Shown here: positions 25,930-34,846 of the stretch, piece after piece | Numbering within the stretch: position 1 is the first letter of the stretch | How the letters are laid out: each line of letters starts with the position of its first letter | Source: Tabrizicola fusiformis | GTDB lineage: Bacteria; Pseudomonadota; Alphaproteobacteria; Rhodobacterales; Rhodobacteraceae | Direction: 5' to 3' | Length of the DNA: 64,000 bases | NCBI RefSeq assembly: GCF_013328815.1 | Contig: NZ_JABUHN010000011.1 | Span: forward strand, 1 to 64,000 | The notes under the pieces: generated by a model | The model's input: the letters and a program-made list of their open reading frames with translations, nothing else | What the model was told of the DNA's origin: nothing | Database searches by the model: none | Translations under genes and position numbers: made by a program

Positions 25930-25958
25930 CGTAATCCAAGGAGAAAAGGAAAACAGAA

Positions 25959-26375
25959 ATGAAAAAGCGCAGACTTGTGCTATCGGCAGCGGCCATTGCT
26001 CTCTTTGGCGGCCTTGCCATTGCCCAGACCATGGAGGGGATGGACCATTCCAACATGGGCGGAATGGGAGACATGGGCATGATGAGCCACATGTCGCTGA
26101 TCCCGCCGGAACTGGCCGACAATCCGTCCGCACAGGCCTATGCCGCCGCGATGGACAAGATGATGGCCGACATGATGGTGCCCTATACCGGGGACGCGGA
26201 TGTGGACTTCGTGCGCGGCATGATCCCGCATCACGAAGCGGCGGTCGCCATGGCGCAGATCCAGCTTGAGCACGGCAAGGATCCGGAAATCCGCAAGCTC
26301 GCGGAAGCGGTGATCGCGGCTCAGGAGGCCGAGATTACCCAGCTGAAGGCCTGGCTCGCCGCTCGCGGCCTGTAG
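25959..26375 (+). CDS. DUF305 (CopM-like) periplasmic metal-binding protein
   Basis: A 138-residue exported protein with a signal peptide (about 1-22), a Met/His-rich segment (about 24-47) and a DUF305 four-helix domain with the signature GMIPHHEAAVAMA. DUF305 proteins such as cyanobacterial CopM bind copper outside the cytoplasm. It is the last gene of the copZ transcript; a long hairpin follows at 26403-26439. Confidence 0.85.
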   Translation: MKKRRLVLSAAAIALFGGLAIAQTMEGMDHSNMGGMGDMGMMSHMSLIPPELADNPSAQAYAAAMDKMMADMMVPYTGDADVDFVRGMIPHHEAAVAMAQIQLEHGKDPEIRKLAEAVIAAQEAEITQLKAWLAARGL

Positions 26376-26796
26376 GGCACTTCCGCGGCGTGCGGGGTGG
26401 CTTGCTCCCGGCCATCCCGCCGCCCGACGGGCGGGAGCACGGGATGGAAGCCTTCGGTTTCTTTCTTCGGTGCTTCCGGGGGCAGCAACACATCCCGAAT
26501 GCGTTTGATGCAGCAGTGCAGCGGTCATGGCGCCATCCGCTCTCGAAAGCGCGTTCCGCAGGTCTGCTTGCTGCGGTCGAGAGAGAGCCGAGCGGCTCGG
26601 TAATCTCCAGCGGGTTCGTGCGTCGATAGAGGTGGCCTGTATGACGCGGCGAAGTGCAGCGCGTAACAGGACGCTGCGGCATAGGGGGATTGAGATGTTC
26701 GCAACCATTCGGCTTCCCGCTGCCGAAAGTGGTGCGGCGTCCGCCCCAGTTGCCGAGACGATGAAACCTGCACACGAAATGGCTAGGAGCATTGAG
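26376..26796. other. 421-bp gap between the DUF305 gene and the Met-rich protein gene
   Basis: Its left part carries the hairpin at 26403-26439. The rest has weak frames on both strands without credible starts; none is called. Confidence 0.4.
26403..26439 (+). terminator. Long hairpin after the copZ-DUF305 operon
   Basis: Outer arms TGCTCCCG (26403-26410) and CGGGAGCA (26432-26439) are perfectly complementary, and an inner stem CCCGCC/GGCGGG (26416-26421 and 26430-26435) competes with them. There is no T-run, so it may stabilise the transcript end rather than terminate alone. Confidence 0.5.
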
Positions 26797-27342
26797 ATGA
26801 GGGTTTGTAGTGTATCGTCCATCCTGCTGGCAGGTTTTTTGACTATCGGCGCGGCCAGCGGGCAGACCCCTCCGCCGGCGGACGACCCGCATCACCCGGC
26901 AGTCGATGAAGAAACGACCGCCACGGTCGAGGCGGAGGTCGCTCCGCAACCACAGCCTCCGAGCGGCGAAGCCGGAATGGGGGCAATGATGTCTCCCGAA
27001 ATGATGCAGATGATGATGCAGATGATGGCGCAGCACCATCCAGCCGGTCAGATGCCCACGGCGGGAATGGCCGACGGAATGCAGTCCGGTATGGAAAGCG
27101 GATTGAGCCTGGAAGTGATCTTCGGCAAGGCAGCCTCCGCAGCCCCGGAGATGACGCCGGACAAGGTGCAATCCTTGCTTCAGGCTCAGCTTGACCGTCT
27201 GGGCAATCCGCGCCTGGTGCTTGGCGCCATCGGCGAGGCTCCCGATGGCAGCATCATTGCGGAAATCCGTACGGTTGATGGTGCGCTGGTGCAAAAGCTG
27301 GCGTTCAACCGCTTTCCGGGCTTAGTACGCCAGATCGACTGA
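26797..27342 (+). CDS. Exported Met-rich protein of unknown function
   Basis: 181 residues: signal peptide (about 1-25), a proline-rich linker, a very Met-rich stretch (about 60-105 with EMMQMMMQMMAQHH) and a C-terminal 70-residue globular part. Met/His-rich periplasmic segments of this kind often bind Cu(I), and the copper neighbourhood supports it. Start at 26797 has TAGGAG upstream; longer readings lack one. Sixteen bases before the SRPBCC gene. Confidence 0.65.
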   Translation: MRVCSVSSILLAGFLTIGAASGQTPPPADDPHHPAVDEETTATVEAEVAPQPQPPSGEAGMGAMMSPEMMQMMMQMMAQHHPAGQMPTAGMADGMQSGMESGLSLEVIFGKAASAAPEMTPDKVQSLLQAQLDRLGNPRLVLGAIGEAPDGSIIAEIRTVDGALVQKLAFNRFPGLVRQID

Positions 27343-27358
27343 GCGCCGGACGGCGGCG

Positions 27359-27877
27359 ATGGAGAAGCAGAGATGCAAGGAAACCCCCCATCGTTTCGAA
27401 CATTCAGCGACGATCGTTGCGCCGCCGCAGGACGTGTTCGACTTCCTCGACGACCCGGAGCGCATCGGCGCTCACATGTCCGGGGGGTCACCGATGATGC
27501 TGGGCGGCGCCATGCGGTATCGCCTGGATGAAGGCAGGGGCAGGGAGGTCGGATCGGTCATCCGCATTGATGGCCGGATGTTGGGTCTTGCACTGCATGT
27601 GGAAGAAGTGATTGCCGAGCGCGTTCCGCCTGTCCGCAAGATCTGGCAAACCGCCGGATACCAGAAGATGATCGTCATTCAGGACTATCGGATGGGGTTT
27701 GAGACCCATCCGGCCCCGGGCGGAACCGAATTGCGCGGTTTCATCGACTACACGCTGCCGCAGGGTGTGGTCGGCGGCCTGCTCGGGCTCTTGGCTGGGC
27801 CGCTTTATGCACGCTGGTGTGTGACGCGTATCGTCGACGGCACGCGGCAACATTTCGCTGCGCGCCGTCGCGGGTGA
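27359..27877 (+). CDS. SRPBCC-family protein
   Basis: A 172-residue cytoplasmic protein. The opening FEHSATIVAPPQDVFDFLDDPERIGAHM is typical of the START/polyketide-cyclase-like SRPBCC fold (only positions 13-40 quoted in part), a hydrophobic-ligand pocket. Similar proteins often stand beside membrane oxidase genes (CoxG-like). The ligand is unknown. It is convergent with the GAPDH gene; only 23 bases separate their ends. Confidence 0.65.
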   Translation: MEKQRCKETPHRFEHSATIVAPPQDVFDFLDDPERIGAHMSGGSPMMLGGAMRYRLDEGRGREVGSVIRIDGRMLGLALHVEEVIAERVPPVRKIWQTAGYQKMIVIQDYRMGFETHPAPGGTELRGFIDYTLPQGVVGGLLGLLAGPLYARWCVTRIVDGTRQHFAARRRG

Positions 27878-27900
27878 TACTAGCGGCCCTCTGCCGCCGA

Positions 27901-28944
27901 TCACCAGCGGGCAAGCGCACCGATGCCAAGCGCCGCATCGGTCAGGGCCATAGTGGCGAACGCCTCGGTCGCCAATCCCGTCAGCGCCCGGATGGCGTCG
28001 ATCGTCTCAGGGATAACAATGGCCTGGTTGTCCACCATGTAGGCGTAGAACAATTCGTCCCCCTGCACGGTCAGCATGTCCTCCCAGAGCGCGACTTCGT
28101 AGAGGTTGTCGTGCGGGCGGCCCAGATCGGCCATCATCTCCTTCACGGCATTCAGCGCGTCGAGCCCGTCGTCCATGCGGATCAGCGCAATGCGCGACGA
28201 GGCGCGGAAGGCGTCTAGAACCTCCGCCTTGGTCGCGGCGCGGGTCATCTGCACCGACCAGTAATGCAGATGCGCCAGCGTCTCGGGCACCTTCACCGCC
28301 ATCGTCACCACGTCCAGATCGGGATCGACGCTTTGCGCGTCGGGACCCTGGTGGCTGGGAATAGCGGGTTCCGGGACCAGCGTGTTCATGATGCCGCCGA
28401 GATGGCTTTCCCAGGGATCGGTCGCCCGACGGAGCAGCGTACCGCGCGCCCGTGCCAGCAGGCTCGCGCGTTTCAGAGCGTTGAGCGTGCGAACGATGGA
28501 CGTGGTGTTGCAGGACACGACCCGGGTGCTGTCGCGGCCGATGGCACTGGCAAAGCTGGCCTCGGCGACGAAGGAATGGCCGGTGACCGAATGCTTCTCT
28601 CCTCCCTGGAGGATGAAGCGGATGCCACGTTTGCGGTAGGCCTCGACATTTGCTGCCGCGATCCGCTTTGGCGTGCAGTCCACCACCACATCCGCCTGCG
28701 CGAGCAGATCGTCGAGCGTGCCCGAGACGGCAAGATCGACGGCGCGCATCGCCGCCGCGTGATCCGCAGTTGCCCCGAACAGTGCAAAGCCCTTGGCCAA
28801 AGCCATCCGGGGGCGCCAGTCGGCGGATACGTCGCATACCCCGGCGAGCGCCATGTCGGGCTGCAGCACCACCGCATCGGCCACTCGCTTGCCGATGACG
28901 CCATAGCCGTTGACCGCGACGCGGACCTTTTTTGTGATGTTCAT
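27901..28944 (-). CDS. Type II (archaeal-type) glyceraldehyde-3-phosphate dehydrogenase
   Basis: A 347-residue oxidoreductase of the archaeal GAPDH family, EC 1.2.1.59 by family, using NAD or NADP. An N-terminal Rossmann motif VNGYGVIGKRVADAV is followed by CDVSADWRPRMA, and the catalytic cysteine lies in RVVSCNTTSIVRTL. It is unrelated in detail to bacterial GapA. Internal ATG at 28944 is chosen for AGGAGA eight bases upstream. It sits at the end of the ECF/ATPase operon and may open a glycolytic route under copper or hypoxic stress, when the usual Cys enzyme is poisoned; the role is inference. Confidence 0.85.
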   Translation of the reverse strand: MNITKKVRVAVNGYGVIGKRVADAVVLQPDMALAGVCDVSADWRPRMALAKGFALFGATADHAAAMRAVDLAVSGTLDDLLAQADVVVDCTPKRIAAANVEAYRKRGIRFILQGGEKHSVTGHSFVAEASFASAIGRDSTRVVSCNTTSIVRTLNALKRASLLARARGTLLRRATDPWESHLGGIMNTLVPEPAIPSHQGPDAQSVDPDLDVVTMAVKVPETLAHLHYWSVQMTRAATKAEVLDAFRASSRIALIRMDDGLDALNAVKEMMADLGRPHDNLYEVALWEDMLTVQGDELFYAYMVDNQAIVIPETIDAIRALTGLATEAFATMALTDAALGIGALARW

Positions 28945-29266
28945 GCCGATTTCTCCTCTTTCAACCAGGACGGTCGACTGTTGCCACCGTCTCGTGCTTT
29001 CGATGTTGGCCGGCGTCAGCGGCGCGACGTCCCGCAGATGCGCAAGCTTCTTTCGGACCACCATTGTCCGGCCGCCGCGAAAGCCTGCGGCACCGCTGCA
29101 GTTGCTTTGGCCGCCTTTGGTCCTGAGCGGGTCGCCCATGCCCGAGGCCCGATCGCAACCGTTTCTTCAAACGCGTTCGAACAGGTCATTCATTTCGGTT
29201 CCTTCCTGCGTTTCGCGCAGTCTTGAAGAGATGCCAGGGTGCAGAGACGATTGCCGGAGCAACCGG
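28945..29266. other. 322-bp gap upstream of the GAPDH gene
   Basis: Contains an eight-codon mini-ORF on the minus strand starting near 29190 (MNDLFERV then stop) behind a decent ribosome-binding site. It could be the start of a frameshifted gene or a leader peptide. No other feature seen; it may hold a GAPDH promoter. Confidence 0.35.
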
Positions 29267-29770
29267 TCAGTCCCCGGTGGGGGTATAGGTGAATGGGAAC
29301 ACGATACCCTTCGCCCGTCCGGGAAGAATGACATCGAAAGAAAGTTCAAGGGCTTGCCGGCTGGGAAGCTCCGCGAAGGCTCCCCAGGTCACAGTCCCGG
29401 CGATCAACATCGGTTCGAGGTTCAGCCGGGTGTTCCCGATGTGGCCAAGTTCCATGAGCTTGACCGACACGCGCGCCGCTTCGATCCTCGCGCCGGTTGT
29501 GGCATCGAACAGGGCGAGGACGAGATGATATTGATTGCGACCCTCGGGAACGCCGCCATGCATCGTGCCTTCGGAATGGGAGCTTGGATGACCCCGGACG
29601 ATCGCGGCGGGCAAGACACCGAGGTAGGCGAGTACGTCGTCGACGACCATGGAATTGGCGTCGGCGGCATCCTGTGCTGGCGCGGACATGGGCAAGGCAA
29701 GAGCGGCGATTCCTGCACAGGAAAGCGCCAAAAGACTGCGTCGCGACAGCTGAGGCAGCGCGAGGGTCAT
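29267..29770 (-). CDS. Exported protein of unknown function
   Basis: A 167-residue protein with a twin-arginine-like signal peptide ([13 protein letters not shown], cleavage near residue 32). The mature part is mainly beta: [20 protein letters not shown] followed by VTWGAF and LSFDVILP segments, reminiscent of FixH/YtkA-like periplasmic domains, but I am not certain. His-rich patch [15 protein letters not shown] could bind metal. The ATG overlaps the ATPase stop by four bases, so it is translationally coupled to the ATPase and may assist export. Confidence 0.6.
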   Translation of the reverse strand: MTLALPQLSRRSLLALSCAGIAALALPMSAPAQDAADANSMVVDDVLAYLGVLPAAIVRGHPSSHSEGTMHGGVPEGRNQYHLVLALFDATTGARIEAARVSVKLMELGHIGNTRLNLEPMLIAGTVTWGAFAELPSRQALELSFDVILPGRAKGIVFPFTYTPTGD

Positions 29771-32175
29771 GCCGTGGCTTCCCGCAGGCCTTGGGGCAGC
29801 GGTGCGTTCGGGGAGCGGCGTACCACGCCTTCGAGCCGTGTCCGCTTCAGAAGCAGGGCGTTGACCGCGACCAGGGCCGAACTGCCCGACATCGAGATCG
29901 CGGCAACTTCGGGGCTGATCGTGAAGGGGTAGAACACGCCCGCCGCCACTGGAAACGCCACGACGTTGTAGGCTACCGCCCAGAACAGGTTCTGGTGCAT
30001 CTTTCGCAGGGTCGCGCGCGACAGCACGATCGCGCCCAGCACGTCATAGGGATCGCTCTTCATCAGCACCACGTCGGCGCTTTCCATCGCCACATCGGTG
30101 CCCGCACCAATGGCGAAGCCGACATCGGCCTGGGTCAGCGCCGGGGCGTCGTTGACGCCGTCCCCCACCATGCCGACCTTCTTGCCCTGCGCCTGCAATT
30201 CCTTGACCTTGTCGGCCTTCTGCCCCGGCAGGACATCCGCGAGCACGATGTCAATGCCCAGTTCGCCCGCGATGCGCGCCGCCGTTCCGGCGTTGTCTCC
30301 GGTCAGCATGGCGACCTGGACTCCGCGTTCGCGCAGCTTGGCCACGGTTTCCTTGGCACTGGGGCGCAGCGCGTCGGCAATCGCGATCAGGCCAAGGATG
30401 CGGCCACCCTCGGCGACATGCACCACCGTCCGGCCCGCGCCCTTCAGCGTGTCGGCGCGGTCGGTCAAGGCACCGAGCGACACCTTCTCCTCGTCCATCA
30501 GCCGCCGGTTGCCGACCAGCACCGCCTTGCCCGCCACCTCGGCCTTGGCACCGCGACCGTCGAGGGTCTCGAATGCCGTCATCGCGCCAAGCGTCAGGTT
30601 CTCGGCGCGTTCGACGATGGCAACGGCAAGCGGATGGTCTGAGCCCTTGTCCACCGCCGCCGCCGCCGCCAGAACCTCGTCCTCGGTCCGGCCTTCGGTG
30701 GCCACCACTTCGACGACCTTGGGCTGGCCCATGGTCAGGGTGCCGGTCTTGTCGAAGATCACCACGTCAAGTTTCGTGGCATCCTCCAGGGCGCTGGCAT
30801 TCTTGAACAGGATGCCGTTCATCGCGCCAAGGCCGGTGCCGACCATGACCGCCATCGGCGTCGCCAGCCCCAGGGCATCGGGGCAGGCGATGACGAAGAC
30901 AGTGATCGTCAGCGTCAGCGCGAACAGGAGTTCGGCCCCGATCCAGCCATACCAGACGGCAAAGGTGCCGACGCCGATGACGATGGCGACCAGCACCAGC
31001 CACTGCGAGGCCCGGTCGGCCAGAAGCTGCGCCGGGGCCTTGGAGTTCTGCGCCTCCTGCACCAGCTTGACGATCTGCGCCAGTGCTGTGTCGGCGCCGA
31101 CCTTGGTGGCGGTATAGCGGAAGGTGCCCGACTTGTTGATCGTGGCCCCGATCACCATGCTGCCGACGCCCTTCTGCACCGGCATGGATTCCCCAGTCAG
31201 CATCGACTCGTCGACCAGAGACGTACCCTCGATCACTTCGCCATCAACGGGGATCTTGTTGCCGGGCCGGATCACCACAGTTTCGCCTTGCAGGACCTCG
31301 GCTGTCGGCATTTCGACCTCGCGGCCGTCGCGGATCACCGTCGCCATCGGCGGGGCGAGGTCGAGGAGCGCCCTGATCGCCTCGGACGCCCCGGCGCGGG
31401 CCCGCATCTCGAGCCAGTGGCCGAGCAGGATGAACACCAGAAGGACCGCAACCGCCTCGTAGAACTGCACGCCGGGAAAAAAGAAGGTCGAGCCGACGCT
31501 GAAGGCATATCCTGTGCCAACCGACAGTACGACCAGCACCGCCATGTTCAGGATGCCGTTCCGTAGCGCCCGCCAGGCGGCGACGACAAAGGGCCAGACC
31601 GGCCAGATCACCGCGATGCTCGCCAGGATGAACAGCCAGAGGTCAAGCCGCAGGTCAAAGGGCGGGGCGGGGGGGGTGAACATGCCGCCCATCGGGGAGT
31701 AGATGAAGATCGGGATGGTGAAGACCAGCGCCACCCAGAAGCGGTTGCGCATGTCGCGCACCATCGACTGCATGTCGCCCGACCCGTGGCCCATCTCATG
31801 CGCCATCTCGTCATGGGCGGTGGGGTGGGCGATGGCGGATTTCGCCATGCCGGGCAACATTCCGGGCATCGAAGCCATGTCATGCCCGGCATGCACCGAA
31901 GCTCCGGCCGCCGCCTGGCCCTCATAGCTGCCGTGTTCGGCACAGACATGCCGCGGCAGCACTTCGCCCGCGCAGTGGTAGCCGCAGTCCTCGACAGCCT
32001 GACGCAGCGCTTCCACGCTGGTCCTGCTGTCGTCGAAGGTGACGCTGATCGACAGGCCGACCGGACTGGCAGAGGCAGACAGCACACCCGGCAGTGCGGC
32101 AAGCTGCTTTTCGATGCCGAGATGGCCCAGCCGATCCGCCGAAGCGTTGAAGTCGAGTGTGGCCGTGGTTGTCAT
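29767..32175 (-). CDS. P1B-type heavy-metal ATPase with CPD motif
   Basis: An 802-residue metal pump. The N-terminal domain has a ferredoxin-like outline but no CxxC pair. It is followed by a His/Met-rich linker (about residues 85-135, with HAGHDM and EMAHEMGHG). The membrane motif is Cys431-Pro432-Asp433 ([12 protein letters not shown]) instead of CPC or CPH. Catalytic parts are intact: [22 protein letters not shown] and [16 protein letters not shown]. It resembles CopB-like exporters in the His-rich start, but the CPD site leaves the metal open (copper likely from context). ATG at 32175 follows GAGGG. Confidence 0.9.
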   Translation of the reverse strand: MTTTATLDFNASADRLGHLGIEKQLAALPGVLSASASPVGLSISVTFDDSRTSVEALRQAVEDCGYHCAGEVLPRHVCAEHGSYEGQAAAGASVHAGHDMASMPGMLPGMAKSAIAHPTAHDEMAHEMGHGSGDMQSMVRDMRNRFWVALVFTIPIFIYSPMGGMFTPPAPPFDLRLDLWLFILASIAVIWPVWPFVVAAWRALRNGILNMAVLVVLSVGTGYAFSVGSTFFFPGVQFYEAVAVLLVFILLGHWLEMRARAGASEAIRALLDLAPPMATVIRDGREVEMPTAEVLQGETVVIRPGNKIPVDGEVIEGTSLVDESMLTGESMPVQKGVGSMVIGATINKSGTFRYTATKVGADTALAQIVKLVQEAQNSKAPAQLLADRASQWLVLVAIVIGVGTFAVWYGWIGAELLFALTLTITVFVIACPDALGLATPMAVMVGTGLGAMNGILFKNASALEDATKLDVVIFDKTGTLTMGQPKVVEVVATEGRTEDEVLAAAAAVDKGSDHPLAVAIVERAENLTLGAMTAFETLDGRGAKAEVAGKAVLVGNRRLMDEEKVSLGALTDRADTLKGAGRTVVHVAEGGRILGLIAIADALRPSAKETVAKLRERGVQVAMLTGDNAGTAARIAGELGIDIVLADVLPGQKADKVKELQAQGKKVGMVGDGVNDAPALTQADVGFAIGAGTDVAMESADVVLMKSDPYDVLGAIVLSRATLRKMHQNLFWAVAYNVVAFPVAAGVFYPFTISPEVAAISMSGSSALVAVNALLLKRTRLEGVVRRSPNAPLPQGLREATA

Positions 32176-32248
32176 TGTACGTCGTCCCTCGTTGGCTGAT
32201 CTGGGCTGCGGCGCGCCGGGCATTGCGGCGCGTCGCAGTGGCGTTCCG

Positions 32249-32455
32249 TCAGGAGCAGCAGCAACCTGAGCCGTGCTTCGCTTTCGGCCTGTCTGCGGAC
32301 GCGTCGGCGCCTGTCGCCTTGGCCCGCTCGACATGCTTGTCGTTTGATGCGCGTTCGGACGATGTGGCGTCAAGGCCATGCTCTCCGTGCGACCCACAGC
32401 AGCCGCCTGCGGCAGATTTCGTCTCTGCTTGCAATCTGGTTTCCGGTTTGGTCAT
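32249..32455 (-). CDS. Cys/His-rich small protein, possible metal sponge
   Basis: A 68-residue hydrophilic protein with cysteine clusters at both ends ([11 protein letters not shown] near residues 17-27 and GSGCCCS at the end) around a charged middle. No signal peptide. It could chelate copper in the cytoplasm like a small metallothionein or deliver it to the adjacent ATPase. A CTGGAGA ribosome-binding site is present, and it lies between the sigma factor and ATPase genes on the same strand. Confidence 0.6.
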   Translation of the reverse strand: MTKPETRLQAETKSAAGGCCGSHGEHGLDATSSERASNDKHVERAKATGADASADRPKAKHGSGCCCS

Positions 32456-32545
32456 TCTGGATCTCCAGGGTCAGGGGTTGATCTTTCGGCGGACTGTCCC
32501 GCTCAGGGGACTCGCCGTGGTAAGGACGCGGCGCGTCCGCGACCA

Positions 32546-33211
32546 TTACACCGGCGAACCCTCTGCAGATCCTCCGGAAGTCAGCCTAAGCGTTCGCGCC
32601 CTGTCGCAGGCACAGTCAAGAAAGCCGTGCTCCGGGCAGGTCAGGCACATGGCGACCAGCAGGTCCCGCAGCTTTGCGCGCGCGCGATGCAAACGGACCG
32701 CAAGTGTCGCTTCGCTGATGTTCAGGGCGCGGGCGACTTCCGCTCGCGGCTGCTCGTCAAGATCAATCCGCCAGACAATGTCGGCCGCCGCCGGGGGAAG
32801 AAGGCTGATCACATCCCGCAGGCACGCGCAGACGGCGACATCGACCTCACCGTCGGGACCGGCCGCGGGATCTGCTTCCTCTGACGGAGTGGCGGGCACT
32901 TCCTGACTGCGCCGCCGACTGGAACGCCTATGATGGTCCGCGATAGCAGTCGAGAGCAGGCGGCTCAGCCAGCCACGCACATTTTGCGCGTCGCGCAGAT
33001 CGTCGGCGCGCCTGATCGCTCGCAAAGAAAATTCCTGCATGACGTCGCGTGCTTCATCGGCATTCCTCAACCGATTGACGAGGAATCCGAAGATCCGGCG
33101 ATGGCCCTCGACTAAGGCTGCTTCGACCGCTGCGCGCTGCGCGCTGACTCCGGGATTTGGGTGCTGATCCTGATCGTCACTGACCTTGGCCGTCCTGATA
33201 GTACCCGTCAT
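32546..33211 (-). CDS. ECF sigma factor with Cys-rich C-terminal tail
   Basis: A 221-residue sigma-70 family protein with region 2 (DEARDVMQEFSLRAIRRADDL) and region 4 (EVARALNISEATLAVRLHRARAKLRDL). After region 4 comes a tail with Cys189, Cys192, His195, Cys200 and Cys202 (CLTCPEHGFLDCAC). No anti-sigma gene is adjacent. Cys-rich tails are used by CorE-type sigma factors to sense metals directly, so it may be a copper-responsive activator of this operon. It overlaps the preceding sigma gene by four bases (ATGA). Confidence 0.8.
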   Translation of the reverse strand: MTGTIRTAKVSDDQDQHPNPGVSAQRAAVEAALVEGHRRIFGFLVNRLRNADEARDVMQEFSLRAIRRADDLRDAQNVRGWLSRLLSTAIADHHRRSSRRRSQEVPATPSEEADPAAGPDGEVDVAVCACLRDVISLLPPAAADIVWRIDLDEQPRAEVARALNISEATLAVRLHRARAKLRDLLVAMCLTCPEHGFLDCACDRARTLRLTSGGSAEGSPV

Positions 33212-33882
33212 GCGAAACCTTCTTCTCCTGTTCGGGTAACGTGCGGACCCGGCACCCGGACAGAGAAGCCGGAAAAATCGGGATTGGAGCCCGCAGCTGT
33301 CCCGATTGCGCCAGTGTGGCCGGACGGGCCCGTCAGCGCGTCGCGCAAGGCGCGACGGGCGCGCAGGATACGGACGTTGAGTGTTCCGATCGAGACGTTC
33401 AACTGGCGCGCAAGACTGTCTCTGGTCTGATCACGCAAATAGAGGCCACGGATCAGCTCTGCCTGGTCGGGACGGATGCGCGCCAGGGCCTGCTCAATGT
33501 CCGTCAACTGCCCGTCAGCCGAGTCGGCTTCTGCCAAGTCTGGCTCCATGCCGTCAGATGCGGAAAGCGCGGTAGCATGGATTGCGTAGGTGGCATCGGC
33601 CCGGCGGCGCGCATCACACCGACGGTAATGATCAAAAAGTGTATTGCGCAACACGCGGGATAGCCAAGCTTCGGTGTTGTGAATCGTGCCGGCGCGGCGG
33701 GAAGCCCGAATGACCTTCAGGTTGAAGTCCTGCAGAAGATCTTCCGCAGTGTCCGGGTCGCTCACTCGGCGGCGCAGATAGCTCAGATAGTTACCGCGTC
33801 TGGCGACAATTCTTGTGCACGGGTCGGGCTCAACCGGCTGCGGACGCCGGAGGTCGGACCGAAAGATCTCGGTGTAAAGCAT
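33208..33882 (-). CDS. ECF sigma factor
   Basis: A 224-residue sigma-70 family protein. Region 2 (SDPDTAEDLLQDFNLKVIRASR) and region 4 (RDSLARQLNVSIGTLNVRILRARRALRDAL, cited in part) are clear. It has a Gly/Pro-rich C-terminal tail of ~35 residues without cysteines. It directly precedes and overlaps the second sigma gene; tandem ECF genes without anti-sigma factors are uncommon. Headed by the small CutF-like protein at 33975-34355. Confidence 0.8.
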   Translation of the reverse strand: MLYTEIFRSDLRRPQPVEPDPCTRIVARRGNYLSYLRRRVSDPDTAEDLLQDFNLKVIRASRRAGTIHNTEAWLSRVLRNTLFDHYRRCDARRRADATYAIHATALSASDGMEPDLAEADSADGQLTDIEQALARIRPDQAELIRGLYLRDQTRDSLARQLNVSIGTLNVRILRARRALRDALTGPSGHTGAIGTAAGSNPDFSGFSVRVPGPHVTRTGEEGFA

Positions 33883-33974
33883 GGCGGTTTCCGTTCGCTA
33901 AGTCTCGTGAATGGAACCCGGCTATGACAATGGCGATTGACGGTGATCAGCCAACGGCAGACGGAATTCCGGTT

Positions 33975-34355
33975 TCAGGCGAGTTGCGAAACGGCGTTTG
34001 GTGGACGAAGCAGTCCGCTTGGCCGATGCTGAGTTCGGAACGAGAACTCCAGACGCACCCAGTGGCTTACGAACGCGACGATCGGCACCGGCGCGTTGGC
34101 TGATCCGCTGGCTGAAATGGCATATTGAAGATGGCAATGGCTACCGAGACTGCCAGGCGAAGTGGGGCATTCATGCGGCGGCATTGATGCTACATTCACG
34201 ATGGCAGATCTGTGTTGGTCGCTCTGTCTTGCCTGGTTCGTTTCAATCGGGTCCACGGAACCGACCATTATCGCCAAGCCCAATATTGCGACGAGGAACG
34301 CCATGCAGATTGCATGCGCTTCCCGGCGAAAATCTGATGGGGCATTGGACGTCAT
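33975..34355 (-). CDS. CutF-like small leader protein (sigma/ATPase operon)
   Basis: 126 residues with one hydrophobic segment (about 15-34), cysteines at 63 and 74 (HECPTSPGSLGSHCHLQY), a second hydrophobic region and a basic proline-containing end (LLRPPNAVSQLA). It shares the architecture of the other four small proteins described here. First gene of the minus-strand operon running to 27901, and close to the FNR-type site at 34390. No clear ribosome-binding site. Confidence 0.5.
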   Translation of the reverse strand: MTSNAPSDFRREAHAICMAFLVAILGLAIMVGSVDPIETNQARQSDQHRSAIVNVASMPPHECPTSPGSLGSHCHLQYAISASGSANAPVPIVAFVSHWVRLEFSFRTQHRPSGLLRPPNAVSQLA

Positions 34356-34389
34356 GTAGGCACTCTACGTCGCCTGGACGAGAGCAACA

Positions 34390-34403
34390 TTGACCGAGAT
34401 CAA
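34390..34403. promoter_or_regulatory. FNR/CRP-type site between the two divergent operons
   Basis: TTGAC-CGAG-ATCAA matches TTGAY-N4-RTCAA exactly. It lies 34 bases before the minus-strand leader gene and 125 bases before the plus-strand gene at 34529. It may control both directions, including the arginine deiminase genes, which are classical FNR/Anr targets. Confidence 0.6.
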
Positions 34404-34528
34404 CCCGTGCGAGGTACGTCGAGGGGGGAGCGGATGAACTCAATGTCGCCGAAAGCCTGTAATATCTCGGCAGCGTGAGCGTCTCCTTCCATGCACGGCC
34501 AGCAAATGCGTGACCTTGGAGGCAAGCA

Positions 34529-34846
34529 ATGCATCAGCATGATCAAACACAGAAGCCGGATGACCCCGCAGCGTGGTACAAGACACGCTGGGGATTGGCA
34601 TTGGTTGGGTTCGTTGCGCTGAGCGCGCTGCTCCTCCTTTACGAGCACCGGCTGCACATTCCCTTTGGAAATCTGCTGGTGATATTGCCGCTGTTCGCCT
34701 GCATCGGCCTGCATTCCATGATGCACGGCGGGCACGGAGGCCATGGCGGGCACGGAGGCCACAGCGGTCTTGGCGGCCGGTCGGGCGATGTCACCGGCCC
34801 GGCGACGGAGAAGCCTTCCGAAAAGAGCGAGGGAGGCCCGCGATGA
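34529..34846 (+). CDS. DUF2933-like His-rich membrane protein
   Basis: 105 residues with two hydrophobic segments (about 22-40 and 46-62), a glycine-histidine repeat (HGGHGGHGGHGGHS, about 66-79) and a charged tail. This fits the DUF2933 family, found with copper and heavy-metal genes. The histidines probably bind metal at the membrane face. It overlaps the methyltransferase gene by four bases. Confidence 0.75.
   Translation: MHQHDQTQKPDDPAAWYKTRWGLALVGFVALSALLLLYEHRLHIPFGNLLVILPLFACIGLHSMMHGGHGGHGGHGGHSGLGGRSGDVTGPATEKPSEKSEGGPR

Noticed and set aside
26335-27294. Minus-strand frame of about 320 codons over the DUF305 end and the Met-rich protein
   Set aside because: The plus-strand products have signal peptides and Met-rich metal motifs; the antisense protein is low-complexity His/Arg.
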